64,000 nt of DNA, taken from positions 164,194 through 228,193 of the forward strand of contig CASIAX010000010.1 of the NCBI GenBank assembly GCA_949372955.1. Reading direction: 5' to 3'. The notes under the pieces were generated by a model. The model was not told the origin of the DNA and ran no database searches. It saw nothing but the letters and a program-made list of their open reading frames with translations. Positions 25,082 to 36,100 of the stretch are shown here, piece after piece (positions within the stretch are counted from its first letter, which is position 1; every line of letters begins with the position of its first letter). The stretch is from SGZJ01 sp949372955 (GTDB lineage Bacteria; Bacteroidota; Bacteroidia; Flavobacteriales; Flavobacteriaceae). The position numbers and the translations under genes were made by a program.

Positions 25082-26117
25082 ATGGTGATGGGTTAGGTAT
25101 CCTTGAGTGAACCTCATTTATTTTATCTAATATTTCATCATTTAATGTAATATTAATACTTGAGATGTTTTCTTCAAGTTGTTTAAGGTTTGTAGCTCCA
25201 ATAATATTACTAGTAACAAAGGACTGCTGGTTTACAAAAGCTAAAGACATTTGAGTTAAACTTAAATTATTATCCAATGCAATTTTTAAATACTCCTGAG
25301 TTGCACTTGTAGCTTCTGGACTACTATATCTGGAAAACCTAGGAAACAATTTTAACCTTGAATTATTAGCAGCTTTACCAGTTAAATATTTTCCAGTTAA
25401 CACTCCAAACCCTAAAGGGGAATATGCTAATAAGCCTAAACCTTCTCTAATTGAAATTTCAGCCAGATCTCCTTCAAAAGGTCTATTTAATAAAGAATAT
25501 GCATTTTGAATTGTAATAATTCTGGGCAGATTGCACTTATTTGATTCTTCAATATAACGCATAGATCCCCAGGCTTTTTCATTAGATATTCCAATATGCC
25601 TAATCTTACCTTCTTTAATAAAACGATCTAAAGAGTGTAGTATTTCATTAAAGTTATCATTCCACCTTTCCTTATAATCGTGCTTATAGTCTCTTATGCC
25701 AAAAAAATTCGCACTTCTTTCAGGCCAATGTAATTGGTATAAATCAATATAATCTGTTTGAAGTCTTTTTAAACTCTTATTAATAGCATCTTCTATAGAT
25801 TCTGGAGAAAAACCACCTATTCGGATATGTTTTGTATACTCTCCAGGACCAGCAATTTTTGTAGCAATAACAAGCTTCTCTCTATTTTTATTTTGTTTTA
25901 ACCAATGACCAATTATAGCACTGGTTGTGCCACTAGTTTTAGCCTCAGCAGGTACCGGGTAAAGCTCTGCAGTATCAATAAAATTCACACCCTTATCAAC
26001 AGCATAATCTAACTGATCAAATGCATCTTTTTTGTTATTTTGATTACCCCAAGTCATCGAACCTAAACAGATCTTACTTACTTTTAGGTTAGTATGTGGT
26101 ATATTATTATATTTCAT
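25080..26117 (-). CDS. Aldo/keto reductase (Tas-like)
   Basis: A 345-residue NADP(H)-dependent oxidoreductase with the family TIM barrel. Visible are KICLGSMTWGNQN, FIDTAELYPVPA (the catalytic Asp and Tyr), LVIATKIAGPGEY (Lys) and LYQLHWPERS (His). The length and LHWPER motif agree with the Tas/YajO branch. The substrate is unknown. The gene is followed 3 bases later (on the minus strand, upstream) by exonuclease III and may share its transcript. Confidence 0.9.
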   Translation of the reverse strand: MKYNNIPHTNLKVSKICLGSMTWGNQNNKKDAFDQLDYAVDKGVNFIDTAELYPVPAEAKTSGTTSAIIGHWLKQNKNREKLVIATKIAGPGEYTKHIRIGGFSPESIEDAINKSLKRLQTDYIDLYQLHWPERSANFFGIRDYKHDYKERWNDNFNEILHSLDRFIKEGKIRHIGISNEKAWGSMRYIEESNKCNLPRIITIQNAYSLLNRPFEGDLAEISIREGLGLLAYSPLGFGVLTGKYLTGKAANNSRLKLFPRFSRYSSPEATSATQEYLKIALDNNLSLTQMSLAFVNQQSFVTSNIIGATNLKQLEENISSINITLNDEILDKINEVHSRIPNPSP

Positions 26118-26120
26118 GAG

Positions 26121-26885
26121 TTAAAAATTTAGTTCAACAAGAATTGGGCAATGATCACTGTGCTTTATTTGATTCAATATTTTGGCATCTATAATATTAT
26201 TTTTTAGGTTTTCTGATACCATTGCGTAATCTATTCTCCATCCTTTATTATTTAGTCTAGAATTTGCTCTATAGCTCCACCAACTGTACATGTCAGATGA
26301 GTTATTTATTTCACGAAAAGAATCAACAAAACCGCTAGAAATAAATGTGTCTAGCCAGGATCTTTCAATAGGTAGAAATCCGGAGGTGTTTTTATTTCTT
26401 TCAGGGTTGTGAATATCAATCGATTTATGACAAATATTATAATCACCTGTAATAATTAGTTTCTTGAATGACAACTTAAGTGTATCTATGTATTCTTGAA
26501 ACATTTTCATATAAGATAATTTATGATCCAGTCTTAAAAGATTAGTTCCAGAAGGAAGATAAAGACTCATAACCGAGAAGTTATCAAAATCAGCTCGAAT
26601 ATTTCTACCTTCAAAATCCATAGACTCAATTCCAGTACCATACTCTACATGGTTAGGCTTAGTTTTAGACAGGATTGCAACCCCGCTATAACCCTTTTTG
26701 TTGGCACTAAACCAATAGTTATACTTATACCCAGCATTTACAAATAAATCTAAATCTAACTGTTCTTCAAGAGCTTTAATTTCTTGTAAGCAAATTATAT
26801 CGGGAGATTCCTCAGTGAGCCAATCTATAAATCCTTTTTTTACAGCAGCACGAATTCCGTTTACATTATATGATATTATTTTCAT
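26121..26885 (-). CDS. xth: Exodeoxyribonuclease III
   Basis: Base-excision-repair AP endonuclease and 3'-5' exonuclease. The 254-residue protein shows YNVNGIRAAVKKGF, the metal-binding DIICLQEIKA, GDYNICHKSIDIHNP and the terminal SDHCPI catalytic segment. The ATG at 26885 is used; a longer reading adds seven residues (MIIYFSK) that are not family-like. It is divergent from the large barrel gene. Confidence 0.95.
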   Translation of the reverse strand: MKIISYNVNGIRAAVKKGFIDWLTEESPDIICLQEIKALEEQLDLDLFVNAGYKYNYWFSANKKGYSGVAILSKTKPNHVEYGTGIESMDFEGRNIRADFDNFSVMSLYLPSGTNLLRLDHKLSYMKMFQEYIDTLKLSFKKLIITGDYNICHKSIDIHNPERNKNTSGFLPIERSWLDTFISSGFVDSFREINNSSDMYSWWSYRANSRLNNKGWRIDYAMVSENLKNNIIDAKILNQIKHSDHCPILVELNF

Positions 26886-26986
26886 TTTACTAAAATATAT
26901 AATCAAATATTTAATTACTAGATTAGATCATAAGTTTTAACAAATAAAATAAAATAATTAAGATAATTTAGAGTTTAACCAATACT

Positions 26987-29900
26987 ATGCGAACTTTTTT
27001 AAACTTGATAATTATTTTTTATTCTCTTTATGGGTTTTCAGTAGATCTAACTATTCAAAAAAACTCTATTTTAAATGACAGTATTAGTTCAGGAAAAACT
27101 CTTGTAGATACTGAAATAGACTCTATATACTATCCGGAATTTATAACAAAAGAATATAACTTTTTGAGTGAAGATATTATACTTCAAAATACAAGTAACC
27201 TCGATAAACTATATAGAATTTCACAATCAAATACACCAACTAATAGAGATCCTTTTAAAGGGTTAAGCACTAAAGGGAGTATTTCAAGAGGAATAAATTT
27301 AGGTAATAATAGAAATGCTGTTTTAAACAGTGAATTGGACTTGCAAATTTTTGGTAAACTTAATGAAAAGGTTGAAATAACCGCTTCAATCCAAGATGCG
27401 AATATTCCTCTTCAGGATGATGGGTATTCTCAAAAATTAGATGAGTTTGATCAAATTTTTATAGAACTAAAAAGTGATAAGTGGAAAATTAGAGCTGGAG
27501 ATATTGATCTAAATAATACAGATACATATTTTGGGAAATTTAGTAAAAGAATTCAAGGATTATTAATCTCTGCAAAAATTAACGACAATGATAACGCTTA
27601 CTTATCTGGCGCGATCGTTAAAGGACAATTTAAAAGTAGTAGTATAAATGCTCAAGATGGTAACCAGGGGCCTTACAAGATACAAGGGGCTGCAGGAGAG
27701 CTGTATATTTTAGTAGTTTCTGATAGTGAAAGAATTTATATCAACGGTATGCTACTGCAAAGAGGTGAAAACAAAGATTATGTGATTAATTATAACGCAG
27801 GAGAGATTATATTTAATACAACGTATCCTATTAGTGCAGATATGAGGATAAAAGTAGATTATCAAATTAGTGACAGGAATTATTCGAGATTTATGGCATA
27901 CGGAGGAAGTGAGATAAAATCGAAGAAATTAAATTTTAATGTAATGGTATATAACGAAAATGATTTAAAAGGACAGCCACTGCAGCAAAGTTTAACTACA
28001 GAAAATATAGAAACATTAACATTAGCTGGAGATAGTTCTAATTTAATGCAGTCCTCATCTATAATCCCTACAGAATATAATGAAAATAGAGTTTTATACA
28101 AAAAAGTAATTGATAACAACATTGAATTTTACGAATTTTCCAATAACTCAAGTGATGAATTATACAGCATAAAATTTAGTTACGTAGGTGATAAAATGGG
28201 AGACTATTCGCTTTTAAGTACTAGTGCTATTTCAAATATTTACGAATATAAAACACCAGTCAATTCGGTTAAACAAGGGAATTATCAGCCTATTACAAAT
28301 TTAGTAGCTCCAGAAAAAATTCAGGTTGCAATAATAAATGGTGATTATCAAATATCTAATAATACTAAAATAAGATTTGAATTAGCAAATAGCAATACTG
28401 ATAAAAATTTATTTTCCACAACTGATGATGATGACAATAATGGATTAGCTACCAAAATAGAACTAGAAAATTTTATATCAAGTAGTAATGATATAAAAAT
28501 TATAAGCAAGCTTGAACTCAAACACATTAATAAAGATTTTAGATCTATAGAAAATAATTACGATATAGAGTTTTTAAGGGATTGGAACTTGGACTCAACA
28601 TTGTTAGGAGGAAATAATCAGTTTAACAAAACACAGAATCAATCCACAGCTGAAATAATAATTACAAAAAAAAATACAGGAATAGTAAATTACAGCTATC
28701 AAAGCTTAGAATTTGTAAATAATTTTAAGGGAAATAAACATAGTGCAGCTGTGAAATATGATAATACTAAAACAGAAATTAACTCTACAAATAGTTTGTT
28801 AGAATCACAATCTCAATTAATTAAATCTGACTTTTACAGAAGTTATAACAATATAAAATTTAAAAAAGAAAATAAATGGACATCCATAAATATAGACTAT
28901 GAAAATAATAGTAAGAAAAATAAATTTACAGACTCCCTTATTTTTAATAGTCATAAATTTAAATCTTACGGATTAAAATCTGGAATAGGTGATTATGATA
29001 AGATATTTGTAGAAATAGGAGTAACCCATAAGGAAAATGATAGTGTTCTTGACAATAGAATACAAAAGGTGAATTCATCTAATAATTTCTCAATAAACTC
29101 ACAATTAATAAATAGCTCAAACACAAAACTTTCATTGTTTGGTAATTACAGAGTTTTAAAGAGAGTTAATGAGGTAAATAAAGAGAAGTTTTTAAATTCT
29201 AGAATTAATTATTTCACTAAAAGCTCTAATGGTATAATAAAACTTAATATCGTGTATGAATCAAATTCTGGTAATTTAGCACAACAAGAATATACATTTA
29301 TCGAAGTGGAGCCAGGTATTGGTAATTATAAGTGGATTGACATTAATGAAAATGGTATACAAGAATTAGAAGAGTTTGAAATAGCACAATTTGAAGACGA
29401 AGGAATCTATATTAGAGTTATGTTGCCGAATCAGAAATTTTTAAAAACTTATCAAAATAAATTCAGTCAATCCTTAAATATTAATTTTAAGAAATGGGCA
29501 CAAGATAATCTTAAATTCAAAAAAATATTAGCACACTTTCAAAATCAAACTCAATACTTAATTCAAAAGCAAAGTAAACAAGATGATAATGAATTTGAGT
29601 TAAATCCATTCAGAATATCATCAAGTAACTTGCTGGGGTTGGTAATGAACTTACGAAATAGTTTATATTTCAACAGAGGAAAACAACTTTATTCTACGAC
29701 CTATAACTTTATTAACAATAGGTCTAAAAACACCCTCTCTTTTGGATATGTAGAAAATGAATTATTAAGTCACCAAATTAGCTTTAATCATAAACTAAAA
29801 AATATACTTTTTTCTTCATCTGCTTTTTTTGATAATAGAAAAAGTGAAAGTGAAAATTTTGAAAGTAAAAACTATAATTTTAAGGAAATAAAGTATGGTC

Positions 29901-30280
29901 CAAAATTCACATATTTTATGAAAGACTCTAACAAAATAGATCTTTATTATCAATATTCAAATACTAAAAATATAATTGGTAGCCTTGAAGATTTAACACA
30001 AAACAAGTTTGGTATTTCCAGCAAATTTTCTAATAAAAATGCAGTTTCTGTCAGCGGAGAGTTAAATTATTATAAGAATGATTTTCAAGGAAACCCTAAC
30101 ACAATAATTGGCTATATAATGATGGAAGGATTACAGCCAGGAAATAATTTAACTTGGTCACTAAGCATCCAAAAAAAGATAACAAAATATGTGGATTTAA
30201 ATCTTAATTATTCCGCTAGAAAAACAGAAAATAGTTCTATTATTCATAATGGAACTGTTCAATTAAAAGCTAATTTTTAG
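26987..30280 (+). CDS. Large predicted outer-membrane beta-barrel protein of unknown function
   Basis: A 1097-residue protein with N-terminal signal (MRTFLNLIIIFYSLYGFS). From residue 90 on (GLSTKGSISRGINLGNNRNA) it consists of alternating polar/hydrophobic strands with many Tyr, Asn and Lys, and ends in an aromatic/hydrophobic strand (VQLKANF), as expected for an outer-membrane barrel of many strands. An early segment, QIFGKLNEKVEITASIQDAN, distantly resembles the beginning of SprA-type T9SS translocon proteins, but this protein is less than half the length of SprA. I do not recognise a specific family. It is transcribed alone and is convergent with the protease gene. Confidence 0.6.
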   Translation: MRTFLNLIIIFYSLYGFSVDLTIQKNSILNDSISSGKTLVDTEIDSIYYPEFITKEYNFLSEDIILQNTSNLDKLYRISQSNTPTNRDPFKGLSTKGSISRGINLGNNRNAVLNSELDLQIFGKLNEKVEITASIQDANIPLQDDGYSQKLDEFDQIFIELKSDKWKIRAGDIDLNNTDTYFGKFSKRIQGLLISAKINDNDNAYLSGAIVKGQFKSSSINAQDGNQGPYKIQGAAGELYILVVSDSERIYINGMLLQRGENKDYVINYNAGEIIFNTTYPISADMRIKVDYQISDRNYSRFMAYGGSEIKSKKLNFNVMVYNENDLKGQPLQQSLTTENIETLTLAGDSSNLMQSSSIIPTEYNENRVLYKKVIDNNIEFYEFSNNSSDELYSIKFSYVGDKMGDYSLLSTSAISNIYEYKTPVNSVKQGNYQPITNLVAPEKIQVAIINGDYQISNNTKIRFELANSNTDKNLFSTTDDDDNNGLATKIELENFISSSNDIKIISKLELKHINKDFRSIENNYDIEFLRDWNLDSTLLGGNNQFNKTQNQSTAEIIITKKNTGIVNYSYQSLEFVNNFKGNKHSAAVKYDNTKTEINSTNSLLESQSQLIKSDFYRSYNNIKFKKENKWTSINIDYENNSKKNKFTDSLIFNSHKFKSYGLKSGIGDYDKIFVEIGVTHKENDSVLDNRIQKVNSSNNFSINSQLINSSNTKLSLFGNYRVLKRVNEVNKEKFLNSRINYFTKSSNGIIKLNIVYESNSGNLAQQEYTFIEVEPGIGNYKWIDINENGIQELEEFEIAQFEDEGIYIRVMLPNQKFLKTYQNKFSQSLNINFKKWAQDNLKFKKILAHFQNQTQYLIQKQSKQDDNEFELNPFRISSSNLLGLVMNLRNSLYFNRGKQLYSTTYNFINNRSKNTLSFGYVENELLSHQISFNHKLKNILFSSSAFFDNRKSESENFESKNYNFKEIKYGPKFTYFMKDSNKIDLYYQYSNTKNIIGSLEDLTQNKFGISSKFSNKNAVSVSGELNYYKNDFQGNPNTIIGYIMMEGLQPGNNLTWSLSIQKKITKYVDLNLNYSARKTENSSIIHNGTVQLKANF

Positions 30281-30325
30281 ATAAAAAAAGAAATAACTAA
30301 CTTTTTTTTATCAGCTAGGTTATTT
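30280..30325. terminator. Probable terminator between the barrel gene and the protease gene
   Basis: GATAAAAAAAG (30280-30290) can pair with CTTTTTTTTATC (30301-30312) around a 10-base loop, and a second weaker pairing AAATAAC / GTTATTT overlaps it. AT-rich, between convergent genes. Confidence 0.5.
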
Positions 30326-33048
30326 TATTTTTTAACTAGTTTATATGTGTTTTGCTTTTTCGACTGGGAGTCAAATACTCTAAGGAAATAAATACCTTTT
30401 GAAACCTCTGAAAAATCAACCCTGTTAATATTATTTGCAAACTTACCTTTGCCAATAATTTGACCTGTAATATTAAATATTGAATAATTAAAATCTCTGT
30501 TAAGTCCAATATTAACATTCAATAAGCTGTTCACTGGATTTGGGTAAACTGAGATGTTTTCAATTTGAATATTACTAGAACCTAGTCTTTCTATAATGTT
30601 GACCGTATAATCTTCTGTTTCTCCGTATTGAGTTTCCTCACATGCATCATCAGGAACTCCTGCTTGCCAATTTGATTTAGCTCTCATTATATGTTGTCCT
30701 AAAGTAGCATTTTCAGAAATAATTAATTCCATAGTTTGCGTGAAAGTCCCACCTGCAGACCCTGCTGCTATTACAAAGTTATCAACTACAAGCTCATTTA
30801 ATGAAAATACATAATCATCATTAAAATCTATCCAAACTCTTATGAACTGATCTCCATAACCAGTAGTAATTGTTAATTCATGAGTTGTACCTTGTTCCAG
30901 CTCAGTAGATAAATCAGTAAAATCTCCATATCCTTCTCCTGCAGATGTATTACTTATATCCCCTAATTGGAATAATTGAAAACCATCTCCATAAGAGGTG
31001 TCAGCAGTTGGGCTGCAATTAGAATTATTTACATTGACAGATAAGGAGTTATTTGAATCATCTGAATCATTTTCAATAGAGACCGATGCCATAATCTCAT
31101 ATACTCCGAATGCAGATAAATCAGCTGATTCATTGAATGTATAGTTTATAGAGGAATTTCCTTCTAACGGGCCAGAAACAGTTTCAGTTACTGATTCTCC
31201 ATTTAATTCATAAGAAACCTCAAAATTAGATTGAGAAGATGAACCATAATTAGTAATAACAACAATAATGGATTCGTTAGCAGAAAGATTCGTTCCAGAT
31301 GTAGGAGATGTTATTTCAGATATTCCTAAATCGTTTGGATTAAGGTGAGTAACATCTATATAAACACCGTCATTATCAGGATCTTCATCTGCTGAAAGTT
31401 CAGTGAAAGAGTAAATTTGATAGGTAGTTCCAACAGATGACATGTCAACTGTAGATGAAAATGAATATTGAGCAGACTCTGCTGTTAATATTGTACCTGA
31501 AAAGTTTTCTGTTATAACAGACCCTCCGTCTACTTGAAAAGAAACATCAAAATTTGATATGGAGTTTTCACCATAATTTGTTATTGTTACAGAGATAATC
31601 TCACTAGAAGTTAAACTGCCATTTACTGGAGAATCTATACTTGTAACTCCAGAGTCATTATCAAATTTTGTTAATGTAGGATAAGGGTCTATTGTATCCT
31701 CTCCAGAATTTTGTGGATCCAACCAATCTCTTAATCTTGTTGAAGATGTTCCAGCTCCTTCCCATGAAACTCCGACTCGTCCGTAATAATCTAAAGCACC
31801 ATTATCATTTGTTCCAGAACAAGCAGCTCCACCACCATAAAGCTGTCCAATAATTCTTCCCTCTTGATCAAATAAAGGAGACCCCGAAGATCCTGGCTCT
31901 GTAACACCAATTTCCCATCCACCATAAAGCCCACCACCAACAATTTCCCAAGTTTGTGCTCCGCCATTTACTTCTTTGGTAGCAGGATTTTCATCTCTGC
32001 AGACTTTCATGACATCACCTGATGGGTGGTGTATCCCAACTTGGAATTCAGGAAAATTATCAGATTTATCATAACCAGCAAAAACTCGATCCCAGTCCTC
32101 AGGGATTTCGGTATTAATTTCAACCAATGCAAAATCTGACCCAGCATCTCTTGCTCTTAAAGAAGCTCCACTTATTGTCATATTAGTCGGTCCATTACTA
32201 CTGTTTACAGTTGTAGCGCAAACTGTATTTGGACTAATCCATCCAAATCTAAATGCCCATGATGCTGGATTACTATAACAATGATCAGCCGTTAAAAAAT
32301 AAGGGGTACCATCATTTTGAGTATTATTGATTAATGCACCTGTACAAAAGCCAGAACCGCCAGAAAGTAATATACCAACTGATCTTTTATTGTGTTCTTT
32401 TAATTCTTCCCAATCTTCTCCAATTGAACAATCAACATCTAAATTACAATCCCCAGAGTCATTTAAGCCTTTAGCCTGATTGAACGTGTCTGCATTTCTA
32501 TAACCATGCGTAGCTTTTACTATATGTAAAGTTCCTTGACCTGTAACATTTTGTGGCTCATAATATTCAATCCACACAGAATCTCCTTTAACGATCCATG
32601 TTCCTAGAATACCACCTTCTTGATTTTGTGTATCAGTATAAGCCCCCAACAAATCTGATCTATCATCGTTATAGAGATATAAAGATCCTCCTTTTGGAAT
32701 AAATAGATTATCAAAAATAAAATTTAAGGATAAAGCATCTTGAGATGAGATTAAAATTCTCCATATCCTATCTCCGTTTTCTAAAACATCCCAATTACCA
32801 TCTTCAAAACCATAATCTACGCTGTGCATGTATCCAAACCTCCAGGGTTTGTCAAATAAATAATCATTTGTTTTGTCTTCTTCTTTAGCTGCCTGAAGAT
32901 CAAAAGAAGGTAATAAATTAGCTTCTACATCCGATAATTCTGCGGACAAATATGACCAACTGATAGGAAACCCCTCATTAGTAACTTGAGAGAAAATAAA
33001 TAAACTATACAAAGAAAATAAGGGCAATAATATTTTTGAATGTTTCAT
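30325..33048 (-). CDS. Secreted trypsin-like serine protease with T9SS type A sorting domain
   Basis: A 907-residue secreted protease. Domains in order: signal peptide (about 1-21); N-terminal prodomain (to about 190); trypsin-fold protease (about 200-445) with catalytic triad His256 (TADHCYS), Asp305 (GSDFALVEI) and Ser390 (GSSGSPLFD), of lysyl-endopeptidase type; two CARDB-like repeats (about 460-670); a GEVED domain (about 690-800, with YGDQFIRVWIDFNDD); and a C-terminal type A sorting domain (about 830-907, VYPNPVNSLLNVN). The sorting domain directs export by the T9SS. The CARDB-like repeats closely resemble those of the next gene. Confidence 0.92.
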   Translation of the reverse strand: MKHSKILLPLFSLYSLFIFSQVTNEGFPISWSYLSAELSDVEANLLPSFDLQAAKEEDKTNDYLFDKPWRFGYMHSVDYGFEDGNWDVLENGDRIWRILISSQDALSLNFIFDNLFIPKGGSLYLYNDDRSDLLGAYTDTQNQEGGILGTWIVKGDSVWIEYYEPQNVTGQGTLHIVKATHGYRNADTFNQAKGLNDSGDCNLDVDCSIGEDWEELKEHNKRSVGILLSGGSGFCTGALINNTQNDGTPYFLTADHCYSNPASWAFRFGWISPNTVCATTVNSSNGPTNMTISGASLRARDAGSDFALVEINTEIPEDWDRVFAGYDKSDNFPEFQVGIHHPSGDVMKVCRDENPATKEVNGGAQTWEIVGGGLYGGWEIGVTEPGSSGSPLFDQEGRIIGQLYGGGAACSGTNDNGALDYYGRVGVSWEGAGTSSTRLRDWLDPQNSGEDTIDPYPTLTKFDNDSGVTSIDSPVNGSLTSSEIISVTITNYGENSISNFDVSFQVDGGSVITENFSGTILTAESAQYSFSSTVDMSSVGTTYQIYSFTELSADEDPDNDGVYIDVTHLNPNDLGISEITSPTSGTNLSANESIIVVITNYGSSSQSNFEVSYELNGESVTETVSGPLEGNSSINYTFNESADLSAFGVYEIMASVSIENDSDDSNNSLSVNVNNSNCSPTADTSYGDGFQLFQLGDISNTSAGEGYGDFTDLSTELEQGTTHELTITTGYGDQFIRVWIDFNDDYVFSLNELVVDNFVIAAGSAGGTFTQTMELIISENATLGQHIMRAKSNWQAGVPDDACEETQYGETEDYTVNIIERLGSSNIQIENISVYPNPVNSLLNVNIGLNRDFNYSIFNITGQIIGKGKFANNINRVDFSEVSKGIYFLRVFDSQSKKQNTYKLVKK

Positions 33049-33122
33049 TATCTAAAAGATTTGGATCACGAAGATAACAAATATTTAAAAAAATACAATA
33101 TCACATTTAGTATTGAAAATTT

Positions 33123-36100
33123 CTATTTTACAATAATCTTACCAGTTTTAAAACCAATTGATGAATTACCCATTTTCACTAAGTAAATACCAGATGCAGC
33201 ATAAGACATATCTAAGTCATAAATATACTTGTCAGAATCTTTAGATATATTATTAAATACTAAAGTTTGTCCTGAAATAGTATACACACTAAACGAGATA
33301 TTCTCGTTATAATTTGTTGCTAAACTAATGTTAAACTGATTATTTTCTTTTGAAATAATTTTAAATTCTGAATCATATAAAAATGTGTCTTCAATTCCTA
33401 ATGTACCTTCGACCTTAAATTCATCCATTTGTAATACAAAAGTATCAGGACTAACACAGTGTATTCCCACTCTTATAGTTTGCCCTATATATTCACTTAA
33501 GTCATATTCGTATTGAGTCCACTCTGTTGGAGCTTGAACATCAGCACCTCCAGAAATAATTGTAAAATCAGCTGGGTTAGTCGTACTTCCTATACCAATT
33601 TGAAATTCATCTGGTCCGTATTGATCTGTTAAAGACTTAGCCCAAAAACTTAGTATTGGTGAACTAACGCCTTCAACGTTAAATTCAGGACTTATCATCC
33701 AATCATCATTTGGAAATGTAGTACTATTCGCACCAGAAGCAAAGAAATATAATCCTTGATCTCCTTGATATGAATTCCAAATCTCGTCAGTAGCCCCACT
33801 TAAAGGATAATTAAAAATAATTCCAGCGCCAACATAACCCTCATTATCAAAATCAACCGCATTTGAACCCCATGTTGTTCCACCATCATAATCATATATT
33901 AACCAATCACCTATATCACTAATAGCGTATGGATCATAGCACTCAAAATCATCTTTCCAAATAATTGGTAAACTATACTCTTCAGGACAGTTCACTGAAA
34001 TATTTACAGTAAATGAATTATTCGAACTATCTGAATCATTTTCTAATAATGTTGTTGCTGTAATTTCATAGTCCCCGCTAAAGGATAAATCTATTGTTTC
34101 CGTAAAAATATATTCGAATGTAGAATTTGCAGAAATTGGACCCGAAACAGTTTCTGTAACGGTAACTCCACTAAATTCATAAGAAACATCAAAATTAGAT
34201 TGGTCTCCACCACCATAATTAGTTATTTCTATAGTTACCAATTCATTTGAAGAACCATTTGCAGCAGAAACTGGAGATATAATATTAGATACTCCTAAAT
34301 CATTTAAATCTAATGATTGTACTTCTGCACAAAAACTATCATTGGAAGAATCTTCATCTCCTGTGAGAGATGAATATGCACAAATCTCATATACAGCTCC
34401 TGTAGAAGATAAGTCTGCAGTTGTAGAAAAAGTAAATTCACCAGTTTCATTAGACGCTAATGAACCTGAGAAGGTTTCAGTGATAACTGTTTGAGAATCT
34501 ACTTGATAAGAAATATCAAAATTAGACGCTGCTTCTTCCCCATAGTTAAATATTGATACCGTAATATTTTCTGAGTTTGTCAAAGTGCCTGAAATCGGAG
34601 AGTTAATACCAACTATTCCAATATCATTAGCAAAATCTGCAGCAATTTGAAAAGCACCTACTACATCTCTCCTACCAGGACTAAAATACTCAGAAACAAA
34701 CCAAAATGTTTTATCATTAGTTGGATCTACAGAAAGGTGTGCATAATCTGCATATCTGCCTCCACATGAATTAGGGTTTGATGTACTTGTAGCAATATTT
34801 TCTTCGCTAATAGTCATTTGACCAAGAGGGTCATTTGCAAACCTTCCTGTATAATTAATAGCAATATTTTCAGTTGTACTCATAGATGTATAGCCCATAC
34901 CTATATTTCCTTGAGAATCCATAGCCATACTACCAACAAAAGCATTTTTACCATCTGGTGCTGTATAGGTGCCTTCTTGGTGCAAAGTCCAAGGCTCTCC
35001 GTCTGCATCTTGTCTTAGTTCATACCATCTTATACCTGCTTTTTTTGCCGTTGAACCATCTACATCAATTGTAAAATTAAAAATAGCCGAATTATGAGAG
35101 GTGAATTTTCTGAATTGGGCTAATTGCATAACTATGCCTTGACAGGCATCTATATCATATCCATTTGGTAATGTTAAATTCTGGAAAGCTCCACCATCAA
35201 ATATACTATTAAAAGATGCTGTATTTATCTGATTAGGATTTGATATAGAAGAGTTATTTGGATTACTCCAGTCAATATTAACTGTCCAAAGTTTTAAGTG
35301 ATCTTGAGAAACTCCCCCCCATGCATCATCTTGAAAATATACCATTGTAGCATTTCCACTAACTGGGTGATTATCACCTGTTACACTAAAAAAATGTGGA
35401 GATGCTAGACCTCCTGCGTACAAACTAGGCGCAGTTCCTGCTTGTATAGTTGCTGATGGATCTCCATCAATTATTTTATCTCTTTCTAAAACATAAAAGT
35501 CATTAGCATTTGCATTTACAGAAATATAATAACCATCTGACCAAATTGCATAATGTGGATAATCAGGAAGCCCTGCAGTTTCAAAAACGGTTAATGAAGA
35601 TGAAGCGGAATAAACATGCCATCCACCAGTAACAGGATCGCTAGTTTGCGATATAGCTAGCTGTATTGATGATTGGCCCATACTAGTAATTATGAATCTA
35701 TCAACTTGAGCGTCATATAATACAACTGGGTCCCCAAAATTATCTTGGCCAAACAATGATGTTAAAGAACTTGCCGGAGTAAGATTATTTCCTTCTTTAT
35801 CGTAAACCTGATATGCACTATTCCATGCTGCTACATAGTGATTTGGACCAACTGAGCCTGTTGGATCAGAAGGACAAGAATTAGAACTTGTCATAGTTTC
35901 AAAGACAATAATAGGTTCTCTACTTGCTTTAATAGTGGCATTATTTTGAATATCTAACAGAGGATCATCTCCAAGTGGCAATCCCTTTCCTATTACAGCT
36001 TTATTTAATCTTAATTTTTTGTCTTTTCTTTTAACTTCAGGACCTTTAGATTCTTCAGCATAAATAAATGTACCATCTTTTATTTGATCTAAAATACTTG

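Noticed and set aside
34818..35018. Plus-strand open frame inside the surface-protein gene
   Set aside because: Short, antisense to a long secreted-protein gene, cysteine-rich composition typical of shadow translation.
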